The notes beneath the pieces are model-generated. The model did no database searches and was not told the origin of the DNA. It worked only from the letters and a program-made list of their open reading frames with translations. Both the position numbers and the translations under genes were made by a program. From Chitinophaga barathri (lineage in GTDB: Bacteria; Bacteroidota; Bacteroidia; Chitinophagales; Chitinophagaceae), in assembly GCF_003807585.1 (NCBI RefSeq), contig NZ_RMBX01000010.1:265235-329234 (forward strand): DNA of 64,000 nt. Direction: 5' to 3'. Each line of letters starts with the position of its first letter. Positions within the stretch are counted from its first letter, which is position 1. Shown here piece by piece: positions 7,920-16,176 of this stretch.

Positions 7920-9152
7920 ATGGTACCCAATTATACGATTAGTGAACGGACGCAGTATTATTTAGGACTGGAAGAAGAATTCGGCGCGCACAATTATCAC
8001 CCCCTGCCTGTGGTGCTCAACCGGGGCGAAGGGGTATTTGTATGGGATGTGGACGGAAAACGGTATTTCGATTTCCTTTCGGGTTATTCCGCCGTAAACC
8101 AGGGGCATTGCCACCCGAAGATCGTGGCCGCCCTGGTGGAACAGGCAGGGCAGCTCACCCTCACTTCCCGCGCTTTTCACAGCCAGCTTTTAGCGGAATT
8201 TGCTGCGTACATCACCCGGTATTTCGGGTACGACAAGGTATTGCCCATGAACACCGGCGTGGAAGCCGTGGAAACCGCCCTGAAACTCTGCCGCCGCTGG
8301 GGGTATGTGGTGAAGGGTATTCCTGAAAACAAAGCGAAGATCATCGTCTGCGCCGAAAACTTCCACGGCCGTACGCTGAACGTGGTGTCTTTCAGTACAG
8401 ACCCTGTAGCCCGCCGGGACTTTGGCCCCTATATGCCGGGTTACGAGGTGATCCCCTTCAACAACCTGCCCGCGCTGGAAATGGCGCTGCAGGACCCGAA
8501 CGTGGCCGGTTTTATGGTGGAGCCCATCCAGGGCGAAGCCGGGGTAAAAGTGCCGGACGAAGGGTATCTTTCAAAGGTCCGTCAATACTGCACGGACGCT
8601 AATGTGTTATTTATCGCGGACGAAATCCAGACCGGCCTTGCCCGTACCGGCATGATGCTGGCCTGCGATCACGAACAGGTCCGCCCGGATATCGTGATCC
8701 TCGGCAAAGCCCTCTCCGGTGGCATGCTGCCCGTATCCGCCGTACTGGCGGACGATGAGATCATGCTTACCATCCACCCGGGAGAACATGGCTCTACTTA
8801 CGGCGGCAACCCGCTGGCCTGCAAAGTGGCCATGGCCGCGCTGGAAGTATTGCGCAACGAACGGATGGCGGAAAACGCCGTGAAAATGGGCGAGCTGCTG
8901 CGCAAAGGCATCAGCGCCCTCAATTCGCCGTTTGTGAGCGTGGTACGAGGCAAAGGCCTGCTGAATGCGATCGAGATCAGGCATTCCGATGAAGATGCCG
9001 CCTGGGAACTATGCCTGGCGCTGAAAGAAAACGGCCTGCTGGCCAAACCCACCCATGGGGACAAGATCCGGTTTGCGCCGCCCCTCGTTATCACTGCCGC
9101 ACAGATCGACGAATGTGTGGGGATTATTCAAAAAAGCCTGGAAACATTATAA
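7920..9152 (+). CDS. rocD: Ornithine--oxo-acid transaminase
   Basis: PLP-dependent class III aminotransferase that converts ornithine and 2-oxoglutarate into glutamate semialdehyde and glutamate. The 410 aa protein begins with TISERTQYYLGLEEEFGAHN as in other RocD proteins. MNTGVEAVETALKLCRRWG binds the PLP phosphate, NFHGRTL and FIADEIQTGLARTG follow, and the Schiff-base lysine is K263 in ILGKALSGGMLPVSA. HGSTYGGNPLACKVA and RGKGLLNAIEI complete the family pattern. It directly abuts the next membrane gene (stop 9150-9152, ATG 9153). Confidence 0.95.
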   Translation: MVPNYTISERTQYYLGLEEEFGAHNYHPLPVVLNRGEGVFVWDVDGKRYFDFLSGYSAVNQGHCHPKIVAALVEQAGQLTLTSRAFHSQLLAEFAAYITRYFGYDKVLPMNTGVEAVETALKLCRRWGYVVKGIPENKAKIIVCAENFHGRTLNVVSFSTDPVARRDFGPYMPGYEVIPFNNLPALEMALQDPNVAGFMVEPIQGEAGVKVPDEGYLSKVRQYCTDANVLFIADEIQTGLARTGMMLACDHEQVRPDIVILGKALSGGMLPVSAVLADDEIMLTIHPGEHGSTYGGNPLACKVAMAALEVLRNERMAENAVKMGELLRKGISALNSPFVSVVRGKGLLNAIEIRHSDEDAAWELCLALKENGLLAKPTHGDKIRFAPPLVITAAQIDECVGIIQKSLETL

Positions 9153-9788
9153 ATGAGTACAAACAGTAAAGCCATCCGGAGCTCCGGGTGGAAAACGGAT
9201 TTAATGATCGGCTTCCCGGACGGGGTATTGCTCCTGCTGTTCACCACGCAGGTGCTGTATTCCAAAAGTCTTACCGTGCAGGCCTTTTATGTGATCCACT
9301 TCCTCGTGCTGGGTATCGCTACCCTGCTCATGATGATCGCCGTATTCCGCGCAAACCGCGGGGACGAAGACGAAGGCCTCATGAGCCCGGAAGAAAAAGA
9401 AAAACTCGAAAAACTGGATATCTCACCTTCTATGATCGCCCATATTGCGGACGAAATGGAAAAAGACCAGCAGGTCTGGGAAAAGACCCTGGAAACGGAA
9501 GAGGTGAACCTCCAGTCCTACGGCACGCTCCACGCCGTGCGCAGCATGATCGCCACCGGGGTGTTTTTTTTCCTGGGGGGCTGTGTGGCTTTCCTGCCTT
9601 ACCTGTTTCAGGAGGATTTTCCGGCAGCATCACGTATTAGCTTGAGTATCAGCCTGGTATTCCTGCTGCTGTTTGCCCTGCTGAAAGCCCGTATCACGGG
9701 CGAAGGCACCGTGCGTATCACGATGCGTTACCTGCTCACGGGCGGCGCAGTGGTGCTGGTGTCTTATTTGTTGTCTTCGTTTATTTAA
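9153..9788 (+). CDS. Divergent VIT1/CCC1-like membrane protein
   Basis: A 211 aa membrane protein with about five hydrophobic segments. The first segment GFPDGVLLLLFTTQVLYS resembles the DGxxxxFAL helix of VIT1/CCC1 iron-manganese transporters. The second half reads HAVRSMIATGVFFFLGGCVA, FLPYLF and ALLKARITGEG, then a terminal helix, which closely parallels the second half of that family (A/LAT..AF.LGG..PLLPYLF and KARITG). Between them is a charged cytosolic stretch rich in Glu (residues 70-115). It would move divalent metal into or out of the cytosol; function is inferred from family resemblance only. No terminator separates it from rocD. Confidence 0.55.
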   Translation: MSTNSKAIRSSGWKTDLMIGFPDGVLLLLFTTQVLYSKSLTVQAFYVIHFLVLGIATLLMMIAVFRANRGDEDEGLMSPEEKEKLEKLDISPSMIAHIADEMEKDQQVWEKTLETEEVNLQSYGTLHAVRSMIATGVFFFLGGCVAFLPYLFQEDFPAASRISLSISLVFLLLFALLKARITGEGTVRITMRYLLTGGAVVLVSYLLSSFI

Positions 9789-9877
9789 GGAGATGACCGC
9801 TTTTTTGCAACAATGCCTGGATTTTAGTTTTCCGCTCTTAATGACCAATATTTGCTGATTATTTGTTAAATTGGTGA

Positions 9878-10315
9878 ATGTCCATACTGATTTCAAATAA
9901 TAAGAGAGTGATTTTGATATTTTGGAAAAATCAAGCAGAGCGTCCTTTTGAAATTTTTTCGAATTTAAAGAACTTCTGTCTGAGCTATCCTGAATACAAC
10001 TACAATACTCTTAATAATTACTTAAGCAAAAGGAAAATTCCTTTTGAAAATATGGAGGTACGCGTGGAACGAAAAAATATAATTACCCGACCGAAAGAGA
10101 AAACCACATCTGCCGGTAATGATCGTAAAATAATGCCGGTAGTCCGCAAGATTGCGATGAAAGAAGCAAATGATTCTGACAGGGACTGGGAATATTGGCT
10201 TGGCCAATCTTCCAGTAGAAGATTAGAAGCCTTAACCTTTATTATCACGCAGTCCCTAGCGAAGGGCGCCCGACTGGACAAAACAGTCATAAATAAGAAA
10301 ACATTAGGAGCATGA
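9878..10315 (+). CDS. Putative antitoxin-like partner of a nucleotidyltransferase
   Basis: A 145 aa basic protein with no catalytic motif. The N-terminal half (KRVILIFWKNQAERPFEIFS, then YNTLNNYLSKRKIPFEN) looks like a small DNA-binding or adaptor fold. The C-terminal half has the pattern D-R-D-(W/F)-E-Y-W-L-x-Q-S-x-x-x-R-L-E-A-L, which recurs in small proteins that precede AbiEii/MNT-like nucleotidyltransferase genes. Its stop overlaps the start of the downstream gene by 4 bp (ATGA, 10312-10315), showing translational coupling. The cassette is visibly more AT-rich than its neighbours, consistent with horizontal gain. Confidence 0.6.
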   Translation: MSILISNNKRVILIFWKNQAERPFEIFSNLKNFCLSYPEYNYNTLNNYLSKRKIPFENMEVRVERKNIITRPKEKTTSAGNDRKIMPVVRKIAMKEANDSDRDWEYWLGQSSSRRLEALTFIITQSLAKGARLDKTVINKKTLGA

Positions 10316-10803
10316 TCTTGGCGAGAGATTTTGAAGATTTTGTAAAGCTGCTTAATAAACACCAGGTGCATTATATGGTAGTTGGCGGCTATGCCTTGGC
10401 ATTTCATGGAAAACCCCGTCATACGGGTGACTTGGATATTTGGATCAATATTTCTGAAGACAATGCAGAGCGAATGTTGAAGGTCCTGCATGATTTTGGC
10501 ATGGGGGCGTTGGGCTTTGAAAAAGTAGATTTTCTACAGCAAGGGTTTATTACGCAAATTGGGTATCCCCCACTTAGGATTGATATTTTAAACAGTATTG
10601 ATGGTGTTGAGTTCGGGGAAGCCATGGAAAATCGTCAGCAGATAACGCTTGATGATGGCCTTGAGATATCCTTTATTGGGTTGCAGGATCTGCTTAAAAA
10701 CAAAAAAGCTGCTGGCCGTAGTCAGGATCTGACAGATATTAAAGAGATCAAAAAGATTATGCCCCAAAAAGAACCCGATAAGGGCAAGCGGCCAAGACGG
10801 TGA
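10312..10803 (+). CDS. AbiEii/MNT-type nucleotidyltransferase (toxin-like)
   Basis: A 163 aa protein of the polymerase-beta superfamily. Residues 21-42 read MVVGGYALAFHG then PRHTGDLDIWI: the GG motif followed by D-x-D (D39, D41) is the metal-binding core of nucleotidyltransferases, and a third acidic residue is likely in PLRIDIL (near residue 83). Such minimal enzymes include AbiEii-type toxins that modify tRNA or add AMP to partners. The tail is Lys/Arg-rich (KEPDKGKRPRR). It overlaps the upstream partner gene by 4 bp. The toxin role is inference from family and gene arrangement. Confidence 0.75.
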   Translation: MILARDFEDFVKLLNKHQVHYMVVGGYALAFHGKPRHTGDLDIWINISEDNAERMLKVLHDFGMGALGFEKVDFLQQGFITQIGYPPLRIDILNSIDGVEFGEAMENRQQITLDDGLEISFIGLQDLLKNKKAAGRSQDLTDIKEIKKIMPQKEPDKGKRPRR

Positions 10804-10900
10804 TTGGTTATACAGGCCCTCTTTTCTGTGTTCTTGACCTGGATTCTACTTCTTCCCCCCAAAGTATTAAACAGCCCCGCATTTTACGCTAAAAGGCCTT

Positions 10901-10986
10901 CTAACGGCCTTGTAACCTTTGTCTAACTCACTGTAACCTTTATAAAAGCCGGTGTAACCTTTGTCTAACCTTTATGTAACCTTTAT
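10901..10986 (+). repeat. 11-bp-period degenerate tandem array A (unit GTAACCTTTGT)
   Basis: The core [G/C]TAAC begins at 10901, 10912, 10923, 10933, 10954, 10965 and 10976, so spacing is 11, 11, 10, 21, 11, 11. Typical units are GTAACCTTTGT and CTAACCTTTAT. It fills the gap between two convergent genes and is not coding. Confidence 0.75.
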
Positions 10987-11003
10987 GTTTTTGAGGTAAT
11001 TTT

Positions 11004-11396
11004 TTACTTCACCAGCGTCTTCCAGTTCCATAATACGCAGCCAAATACCGCCAGCGCGGCAGCGAGGCTCAGCCAAAGGGCGATCTTCTGATCCGGGCAG
11101 ATACCCATTTCGCAGCGGGAAAACAGCAGCATGTTCCTGAAAGCCCAGGCTGACAGGAAAGCGCTCACAAACAGGTTCACCCTCGGGCTCCAGGCCTTTT
11201 GGAAGAGGAAGAACAGGATGGCCAGTACAGACACCGCAATGCTCAGCTTACCCGGCTCGCCAAAACTGGAACCTTCGGTCTGCATACCGGAAAATACCTT
11301 CAGTTCCCCGTTCACATGAACGCTGATCCAGGGAAGAAAAGCGCAGATAATCACGATCACAGCGGCCAGTATGCCGTAAATAGAGGATTTTGACAT
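11004..11396 (-). CDS. Small four-helix membrane protein
   Basis: About 130 aa starting MSKSSIYGILAAVIV; the upstream in-frame ATG at 11420 would add eight polar residues and is less likely. Four hydrophobic segments are visible: ILAAVIVIICAFLPWISV, LSIAVSVLAILFFLF, LFVSAFLSAWAFRNMLLF and ALWLSLAAALAVFGCVLWNW. The extracytoplasmic loop after the first helix contains polar residues (ELKVFSGMQTEGSSFGEPG), and CEMGICPDQK lies between helices 3 and 4, with two cysteines that could pair. I do not recognise a named function; similar proteins in Bacteroidota are annotated only as hypothetical membrane proteins. Confidence 0.65.
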   Translation of the reverse strand: MSKSSIYGILAAVIVIICAFLPWISVHVNGELKVFSGMQTEGSSFGEPGKLSIAVSVLAILFFLFQKAWSPRVNLFVSAFLSAWAFRNMLLFSRCEMGICPDQKIALWLSLAAALAVFGCVLWNWKTLVK

Positions 11397-11488
11397 GATT
11401 CGGTATTGTTGGGAACGCAAAGTAAGGGCGAATTTATGAGAAATGGAAAAGTCCGGGCGGGTAATATTATTTTCACTTTCTTCAGGTG

Positions 11489-11547
11489 CACCTCATCTGC
11501 ACCTCAACTCCACCTCCCCTGCACCTCTCCTATAGCATCCATATAGC
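11489..11547 (+). repeat. 11-bp-period degenerate tandem array B (unit CTGCACCTCAA)
   Basis: CACCT occurs at 11489, 11500, 11511 and 11522 (exact 11-bp spacing), and TATAGC at 11531 and 11542 continues the same register. It lies upstream of the small membrane protein gene and downstream of the DPP4-type gene. Confidence 0.75.
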
Positions 11548-11611
11548 TTTCCCGGTACTTCCAGGCAGTTGTGCGGTAAAAATGAAGTTTGGGTGAATAT
11601 AGTATGCATCT

Positions 11612-11652
11612 AAAAAGGGCCGGCCAGATTTTTATCCCGGTCAGCCCTTTTT
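11612..11652 (-). terminator. Terminator of the S9 peptidase gene
   Basis: Inverted repeat AAAAAGGGC / GCCCTTTTT with further partial pairing inside (CCGG / CCGG). On the minus strand it ends in CCCTTTTT, 25 bp after the peptidase stop codon. Confidence 0.7.
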
Positions 11653-11676
11653 GTGTATGTTTTCCCTCTGGGAAAC

Positions 11677-13857
11677 CTATTTCGCGCCCGGGGGACAGTT
11701 CATCATCAGGAACTGCGTATACAATGCGCTCAGGTGCTCCGTAGTACCTTCTCCTTCATAAATACCATGCGTACGGTTCGGGTACGCCATCATCTGGAAG
11801 ATCTTTTTATGTTTGATCAGTTCGTTGATCAGCATTTCCGCATTCTGGTAATGCACATTATCGTCTCCCGTGCCATGGATATACAACAGCTTGCCCTGGA
11901 GGTTCTTGGCATGAGTGAGCGGCGAACCGGCTACAAAATCCTCCCTGTTTTCGGAAGGCAGGCCCATATAACGTTCCTGGTAAATATTGTCGTAGGTTAG
12001 CTCATTCGCCACGGCGGCAATGGCAATCCCGGTTTTATAGATCTCCGGGTATTGGAACAGCAGGTTGAGCGTCATGGAACCGCCGCCGCTCCAGCCCCAT
12101 ACTGCAATGCGGTTTTTGTCCACATAAGGCAGTTTCAGTATTTCCTTCGCACCCATGGCCTGGTCACGCGCGTTGATGAGGCCTACCTTGCGGTAGATGC
12201 TTTTGCGCCATTCCCGGCCTTTGGGGGCCGGCGTGCCGCGGTTGTCTATAGACATGTAAATATACCCGTCCCTGCTCATGTCGCCATCATACAGGAAGTT
12301 GTTCGTGGCGCCCCAGCTGTCCGTGATCTTGAATGACGCGGGCTCGCCGTATACGTAGAATACAACGGGGTATTTTTTAGTGGAATCGAAGTCCCGCGGT
12401 TTGGTCATCCAGGCATCAAGCGTGACGCCATCCGCGGTGGTCACCTGGAAATACGTGGTGTTATCTTTCCGCTTGGCTGCTTTGGCGGCTTCTCCTGAAA
12501 AATCTTTCCCGGAAATGCTGTTATGCTCCGGCAGCGATACGAACTCCGCCGTTGGGCTCAACAGGTGGCTTTCGTAGGAATGGCCCGCTACTTTGCCGTT
12601 GGGCGATATCTCGTATTTGTGGGTGCCGCGCTGGGCCTGCGGCGTTACGCGGGTGGCGGCCGTACCGGAAAAGTCCGTTTTATAAAGATACTGGCCGGTA
12701 GCGTCACCGGGCGAAGCCAGGAAATATAGCTGACGGCCCGCTTCGTTGTAACGGCAGAGATTGATCACATCATAATCGCCGGGCGTGAGCAGTTTTTCCT
12801 GCCCGCCTGTGGTATTGATCTCGTAGATATGCCTCCAGCCGTCTTTTTCGCTGAGCCAGAGGAAAGACTTCCCGCTGTTCAGCCAGTCCCAGCCGGTGAT
12901 GTCCCCATCGTCCCAGGAAGATTTTACATCCACCCAGGCTTTATCCGTTTCGGTAAAGATGGTGTTTGCCTGGCCGTTGGCGGCTTGTAATATCATCAGT
13001 TTAGAGCTGTTCTGCTTGCGGTTCAGCTGCTGGATAATGAGGCGGTTGCTGCTGCCCGGTATCCATTCCATGCGCGGGATGTAATGCTGCACGGCATCGC
13101 CGGGCACCTGCATCCAGGTGGTCTTTTTGCTGAGCAGGTTCACCACGCCCACTTTGCAGGCGGATGGGTTTTCCCCGGCCTTGGGATACTCCACGGGCAC
13201 GGTGAATGAATAAATGGAGTCTGTATTATTGATCATCAGGAAGTCGCGGATGTTTTTGGCGTCTATCTGCCAGTACGCGATGCTTTTGCTATCGGGGCTC
13301 CAGCGGAACCCGTCGCGGCAGCCAAACTCCTCTTCATACGCCCAGTCGAAAGTGCCGTTGATCAGCTTGCGGGTGCCGTCTTTGGTGAGCTGGTCGATCT
13401 TGCCGGTGGCCAGGTCTTCCACGTACAGGTTATGTTTGCTCACATAAGCGGCTTTGGCGCCGTCAGGCGAGATCTTGGCGAACATAAGGGAAGATTCCGG
13501 GAGGCCTTTGCCAAGCTGGCGGAGCTTTTTGCCGGGAAGGTTGTAATACCAGTAATCGCCCCGGGTTTCGTAGCGCCATACTCTTTTTGTGTTGGTGAAC
13601 AGCAGCAGGCCCTTTTCGTCCGGGGTGAAGGTAAAGTGGCGGGTAGACAATGGTTTGGCGGCTCCGGCGGGCGTCAGCGCCCCGGCGGATACCAGTTCGG
13701 TTTGCTGGCCATTGGTGGCCGATACGGAATAAACGGCGCCGTTTTGCCCCTGGTAGAACGCGTCCCCGGCGGTGTTCCACTTTAGTTCCTGGGCATGGGC
13801 GGCCGTGCCGGCGATCACCAGGCAGAGCAGCAGGAATAGCTTGTTAAATGATTGCAT
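11677..13857 (-). CDS. S9 family peptidase, DPP-IV type
   Basis: Exported prolyl-dipeptidyl-peptidase-like serine protease of 726 aa. A signal peptide ends at AHAQ (residues 1-23). A DPPIV_N beta-propeller (about 80-450) contains the FGCRDGFRWSPDSKSIAYW segment with the double-Glu helix (DWAYEEEFGCR) that binds the substrate N-terminus. The alpha/beta-hydrolase domain carries WGWSGGGS with catalytic Ser590, GTGDDNVH with Asp665/666, and RTHGIYEG with His697. It probably acts in the periplasm or at the cell surface to release X-Pro dipeptides. It is monocistronic, with its own terminator. Confidence 0.93.
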   Translation of the reverse strand: MQSFNKLFLLLCLVIAGTAAHAQELKWNTAGDAFYQGQNGAVYSVSATNGQQTELVSAGALTPAGAAKPLSTRHFTFTPDEKGLLLFTNTKRVWRYETRGDYWYYNLPGKKLRQLGKGLPESSLMFAKISPDGAKAAYVSKHNLYVEDLATGKIDQLTKDGTRKLINGTFDWAYEEEFGCRDGFRWSPDSKSIAYWQIDAKNIRDFLMINNTDSIYSFTVPVEYPKAGENPSACKVGVVNLLSKKTTWMQVPGDAVQHYIPRMEWIPGSSNRLIIQQLNRKQNSSKLMILQAANGQANTIFTETDKAWVDVKSSWDDGDITGWDWLNSGKSFLWLSEKDGWRHIYEINTTGGQEKLLTPGDYDVINLCRYNEAGRQLYFLASPGDATGQYLYKTDFSGTAATRVTPQAQRGTHKYEISPNGKVAGHSYESHLLSPTAEFVSLPEHNSISGKDFSGEAAKAAKRKDNTTYFQVTTADGVTLDAWMTKPRDFDSTKKYPVVFYVYGEPASFKITDSWGATNNFLYDGDMSRDGYIYMSIDNRGTPAPKGREWRKSIYRKVGLINARDQAMGAKEILKLPYVDKNRIAVWGWSGGGSMTLNLLFQYPEIYKTGIAIAAVANELTYDNIYQERYMGLPSENREDFVAGSPLTHAKNLQGKLLYIHGTGDDNVHYQNAEMLINELIKHKKIFQMMAYPNRTHGIYEGEGTTEHLSALYTQFLMMNCPPGAK

Positions 13858-14083
13858 AAAGGATATTATGAAATTGATATGAGGATAAAAATAAGGTTTT
13901 CAAGGGCAAACAGGCCCCCGGAATGTTATAAATGGTAAGTGGTAACATTTCTTCTCAAAAATTGATTTAATAGCGTAAAGTTAATACCCGAGCGGGTTTC
14001 AAACCTTTTAACTTATGTATTCACATGAATTTACAAGAATTATCCATAATAAATTTTGACAATTTAATAAATTCAGTATTTTT

Positions 14084-14377
14084 ATGGGGTCAAGCGATAT
14101 CCTATCCGAAAAAACCAAACAGATGGTACAAGTATCCTATTCTTACAAAAACCGGGAGTTTTTCCAACTCGAAGACTCCATCATGAACCAGATCGCGGAA
14201 AGCGGCAAACGGATGCTTTTCGCCCTTTTGGAACCCATTCACGATGTTTTAATCACTGAGAACGGCAAAATAAAAATTTGCTTAGACGAACGTCCGAACA
14301 TTGAACTGGAGGGCTTCAGCGCGCCTGTTAAGCACCAGATCGAATGTACGCTGCGCGGGGAGGAATATGAAAACTAG
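14084..14377 (+). CDS. Hypothetical protein, 97 aa
   Basis: A small acidic soluble protein of unknown function (starts MGSSDILSEKTKQMVQVSYS). It contains no signal peptide, membrane segment or metal motif. The middle (RMLFALLEPIHDVLITENGK) looks alpha/beta. A second in-frame ATG (MVQVSYSYKN) lies 13 codons on. It is flanked by a 226-bp AT-rich gap upstream and followed closely by a strong terminator, which supports it as a real single-gene transcription unit. Confidence 0.55.
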   Translation: MGSSDILSEKTKQMVQVSYSYKNREFFQLEDSIMNQIAESGKRMLFALLEPIHDVLITENGKIKICLDERPNIELEGFSAPVKHQIECTLRGEEYEN

Positions 14378-14432
14378 TTCCCGACCGTTTCCCTGCTAAT
14401 CGAATACACACAGATAATACTACCTACTGATG

Positions 14433-14466
14433 CTGCGGTGCATACTTTGTGCACCGCAGTTTTTAT
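14433..14466 (+). terminator. Strong Rho-independent terminator
   Basis: Ten-bp perfect arms CTGCGGTGCA / TGCACCGCAG around a 7-nt loop, followed by TTTTTAT. It closes the 97-aa gene. Confidence 0.9.
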
Positions 14467-14474
14467 AAACGGGC

Positions 14475-14984
14475 ATGCCCATGGCCAATATTACCCGGAC
14501 TATCCGGATCAGGGCCGGCCGCAGGCTGATGGGTCAGCTGCTGCGCCTGCTCTTCTGTATCATTAACCTGGCACTTCTTTTTACCGGCTTTATACTGAGG
14601 AAACCAACCTATGTAGTCACCGGCGCGCTGCTGCTCACCGTTATGATCGTGATCCGTATCGGCCGCAGCTCCATCACCGTCACCCTGCACGCCGGCGGTA
14701 TCGTTTTCTCCTGCCCTTTCTGGAAAAGACATTTCCCCTGGAACGACATCCGTTCCGCCGGGGTATACTGTATCAAAAACGGCGAAGTAGTGCTCCGCGA
14801 CCCGCGGCATGCACGCTCCGGCGAACGCCTTCTCATTTTTGTGTCCGTACATCATGGCTACAGGCCCCGGCGATACGACCGGTTCAACAGCCGGCATTCC
14901 ATGCACTTCCGCTGGAACCGCGACGCCTGGACGGCCATTGCCGCGCGCATCTCTCCCCAGGCCGCGGTGGCCTATGGCAGATGA
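14475..14984 (+). CDS. Membrane-anchored PH-like domain protein
   Basis: A 169 aa protein with a basic N-terminus (TRTIRIRAGRRLMG), two adjacent hydrophobic helices (LLRLLFCIINLALLFTGFIL and YVVTGALLLTVMIVIRIG) and then a beta-rich cytosolic domain (SITVTLHAGGIVFSCPFWKR, HFPWNDIRSAGVYCIKNGEV) typical of bacterial PH/YdbT-like proteins, in which a W-x-x-I segment follows two strands. The C-terminus is Arg-rich. Two nearby starts exist (ATG 14475 and ATG 14481). Assignment to a PH-like fold is by pattern only. Confidence 0.5.
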   Translation: MPMANITRTIRIRAGRRLMGQLLRLLFCIINLALLFTGFILRKPTYVVTGALLLTVMIVIRIGRSSITVTLHAGGIVFSCPFWKRHFPWNDIRSAGVYCIKNGEVVLRDPRHARSGERLLIFVSVHHGYRPRRYDRFNSRHSMHFRWNRDAWTAIAARISPQAAVAYGR

Positions 14985-15011
14985 ACATTTTAAAGCCGGT
15001 ATGTGTAATAG

Positions 15012-16046
15012 ATAAAACCTGTTACCATCCGTCGTCCCCTACATATCATCGCATGCATTCTCTTATTCTTTTCACTGCCCGCAACGGCCCAGAAGAAAGA
15101 TACCCTCTGGCTGCTGAACGGCACATTGGTGATCGGGGAACTGAAAAGCATACAGGTAGGCATCATACAGTTCAAAGCCACAAACGCCGGCACGCTTAAT
15201 ATCAAACGGCACAACATCCGGACCATGGTGGCCACTTATCATGACTTTAAAGTGGAGACGCTGGATGGTGAGATGTTTTACGGCAATGTTTTCCCCTCTC
15301 CCGTGAAAGGTTATATCAGGATGATGGGAAAGGAAATAAAACTGTCCGAGATATTTACATTGTTCAATTTTAAAGAAGGCCTTTTCCGGCAGGTGCAGGG
15401 GGACGTGAGCGCAGGTTATTCGTTTACCCGTTCCAGTGGCACCGGCCGCCTGAACATGGATGGTAACTTTACCATGCAGAACCGCAAGTATGAAGTTAAA
15501 CCTTCCTTTACCAGCATCACCAGCTTCAACCCGAACGATTCCGTAAGCCGCGAAAGGGAGAACATCACACTACAGGGGATTTATGACATTACGCCTTTTA
15601 TTTTTCCCATCGTTATCCTTACCTACGACCGCAACCTCCAGCTGGGGCTGAACCGGCGTTTTTCAGAAGGTGCGGGCCTCGGCACAAAGTTCCTTATCAG
15701 CCCTTCCATGCAGGCCCGCGTGATCACCGCCGTCGTGATGAACCAGGAAAGATATTCCGATGGAACCAGCAGCGGCAACCTCGTGGAAATACCCGTGGTA
15801 CTGTATTATAATTTCTTCCGGTATACCTCGCCGAACATCAGCCTGGCTACCACGCAAAGCGTGTATTTCGGCATCAACCAGGATGGCCGTATCAGGGAGG
15901 AAGGAGAAACAAAATTATCCTGGGAGATCGTGTCGGACTTCACATTGAGCCTCACATTTTATAACAGTTATGATAGCCGGCCTTCTGTGAGCGACAACGG
16001 TAATTTTGACCTGAGCACCGTCATAGGCGTGGGTTATACGTTCTGA
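15012..16046 (+). CDS. DUF481-type outer-membrane protein lacking a canonical start codon
   Basis: The frame begins after a TAG at 15009-15011 and reads (ATA)KPVTIRRPLHIIACILLF, then FSLPATAQ: a good type I signal peptide. There is no ATG, GTG or TTG before or within it. The first standard-type start is TTG 15126, which would delete the signal. After it come two small beta segments (LWLLNGTLVIGELKSIQVG, ETLDGEMFYGNVFPSP) and a DUF481 barrel (FRQVQGDVSAGYSFTRSSGT to the terminal GVGYTF), so the product should be an exported beta-barrel. I place the probable start at ATA 15012, where an ancestral ATG would be expected. Possible explanations are AUA initiation, a G-to-A mutation or a sequence error. 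Confidence 0.75.
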   Translation: MKPVTIRRPLHIIACILLFFSLPATAQKKDTLWLLNGTLVIGELKSIQVGIIQFKATNAGTLNIKRHNIRTMVATYHDFKVETLDGEMFYGNVFPSPVKGYIRMMGKEIKLSEIFTLFNFKEGLFRQVQGDVSAGYSFTRSSGTGRLNMDGNFTMQNRKYEVKPSFTSITSFNPNDSVSRERENITLQGIYDITPFIFPIVILTYDRNLQLGLNRRFSEGAGLGTKFLISPSMQARVITAVVMNQERYSDGTSSGNLVEIPVVLYYNFFRYTSPNISLATTQSVYFGINQDGRIREEGETKLSWEIVSDFTLSLTFYNSYDSRPSVSDNGNFDLSTVIGVGYTF

Positions 16047-16074
16047 TTATACCTGGATATTACCGGCATAAAAA

Positions 16075-16096
16075 AGCCCCGGCTGTGGCCGGGGCT
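16075..16096. terminator. Hairpin between convergent genes
   Basis: Arms AGCCCC / GGGGCT extended by GGC / GCC. On the minus strand a TTTTTT tract follows, so it terminates the 181-aa gene; it may also stop the DUF481 gene. Confidence 0.75.
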
Positions 16097-16176
16097 GTAA
16101 ATTTCCAATTGTAGTATACCTTGAATAAAAGCCAATTTATATAATAATATCAGAATAACAAAATATTGCATTTATT

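Noticed and set aside
15126..16046. TTG 15126 as the real start of the DUF481 gene
   Set aside because: It falls after an in-frame, well-formed signal peptide and would leave an outer-membrane barrel protein without export.
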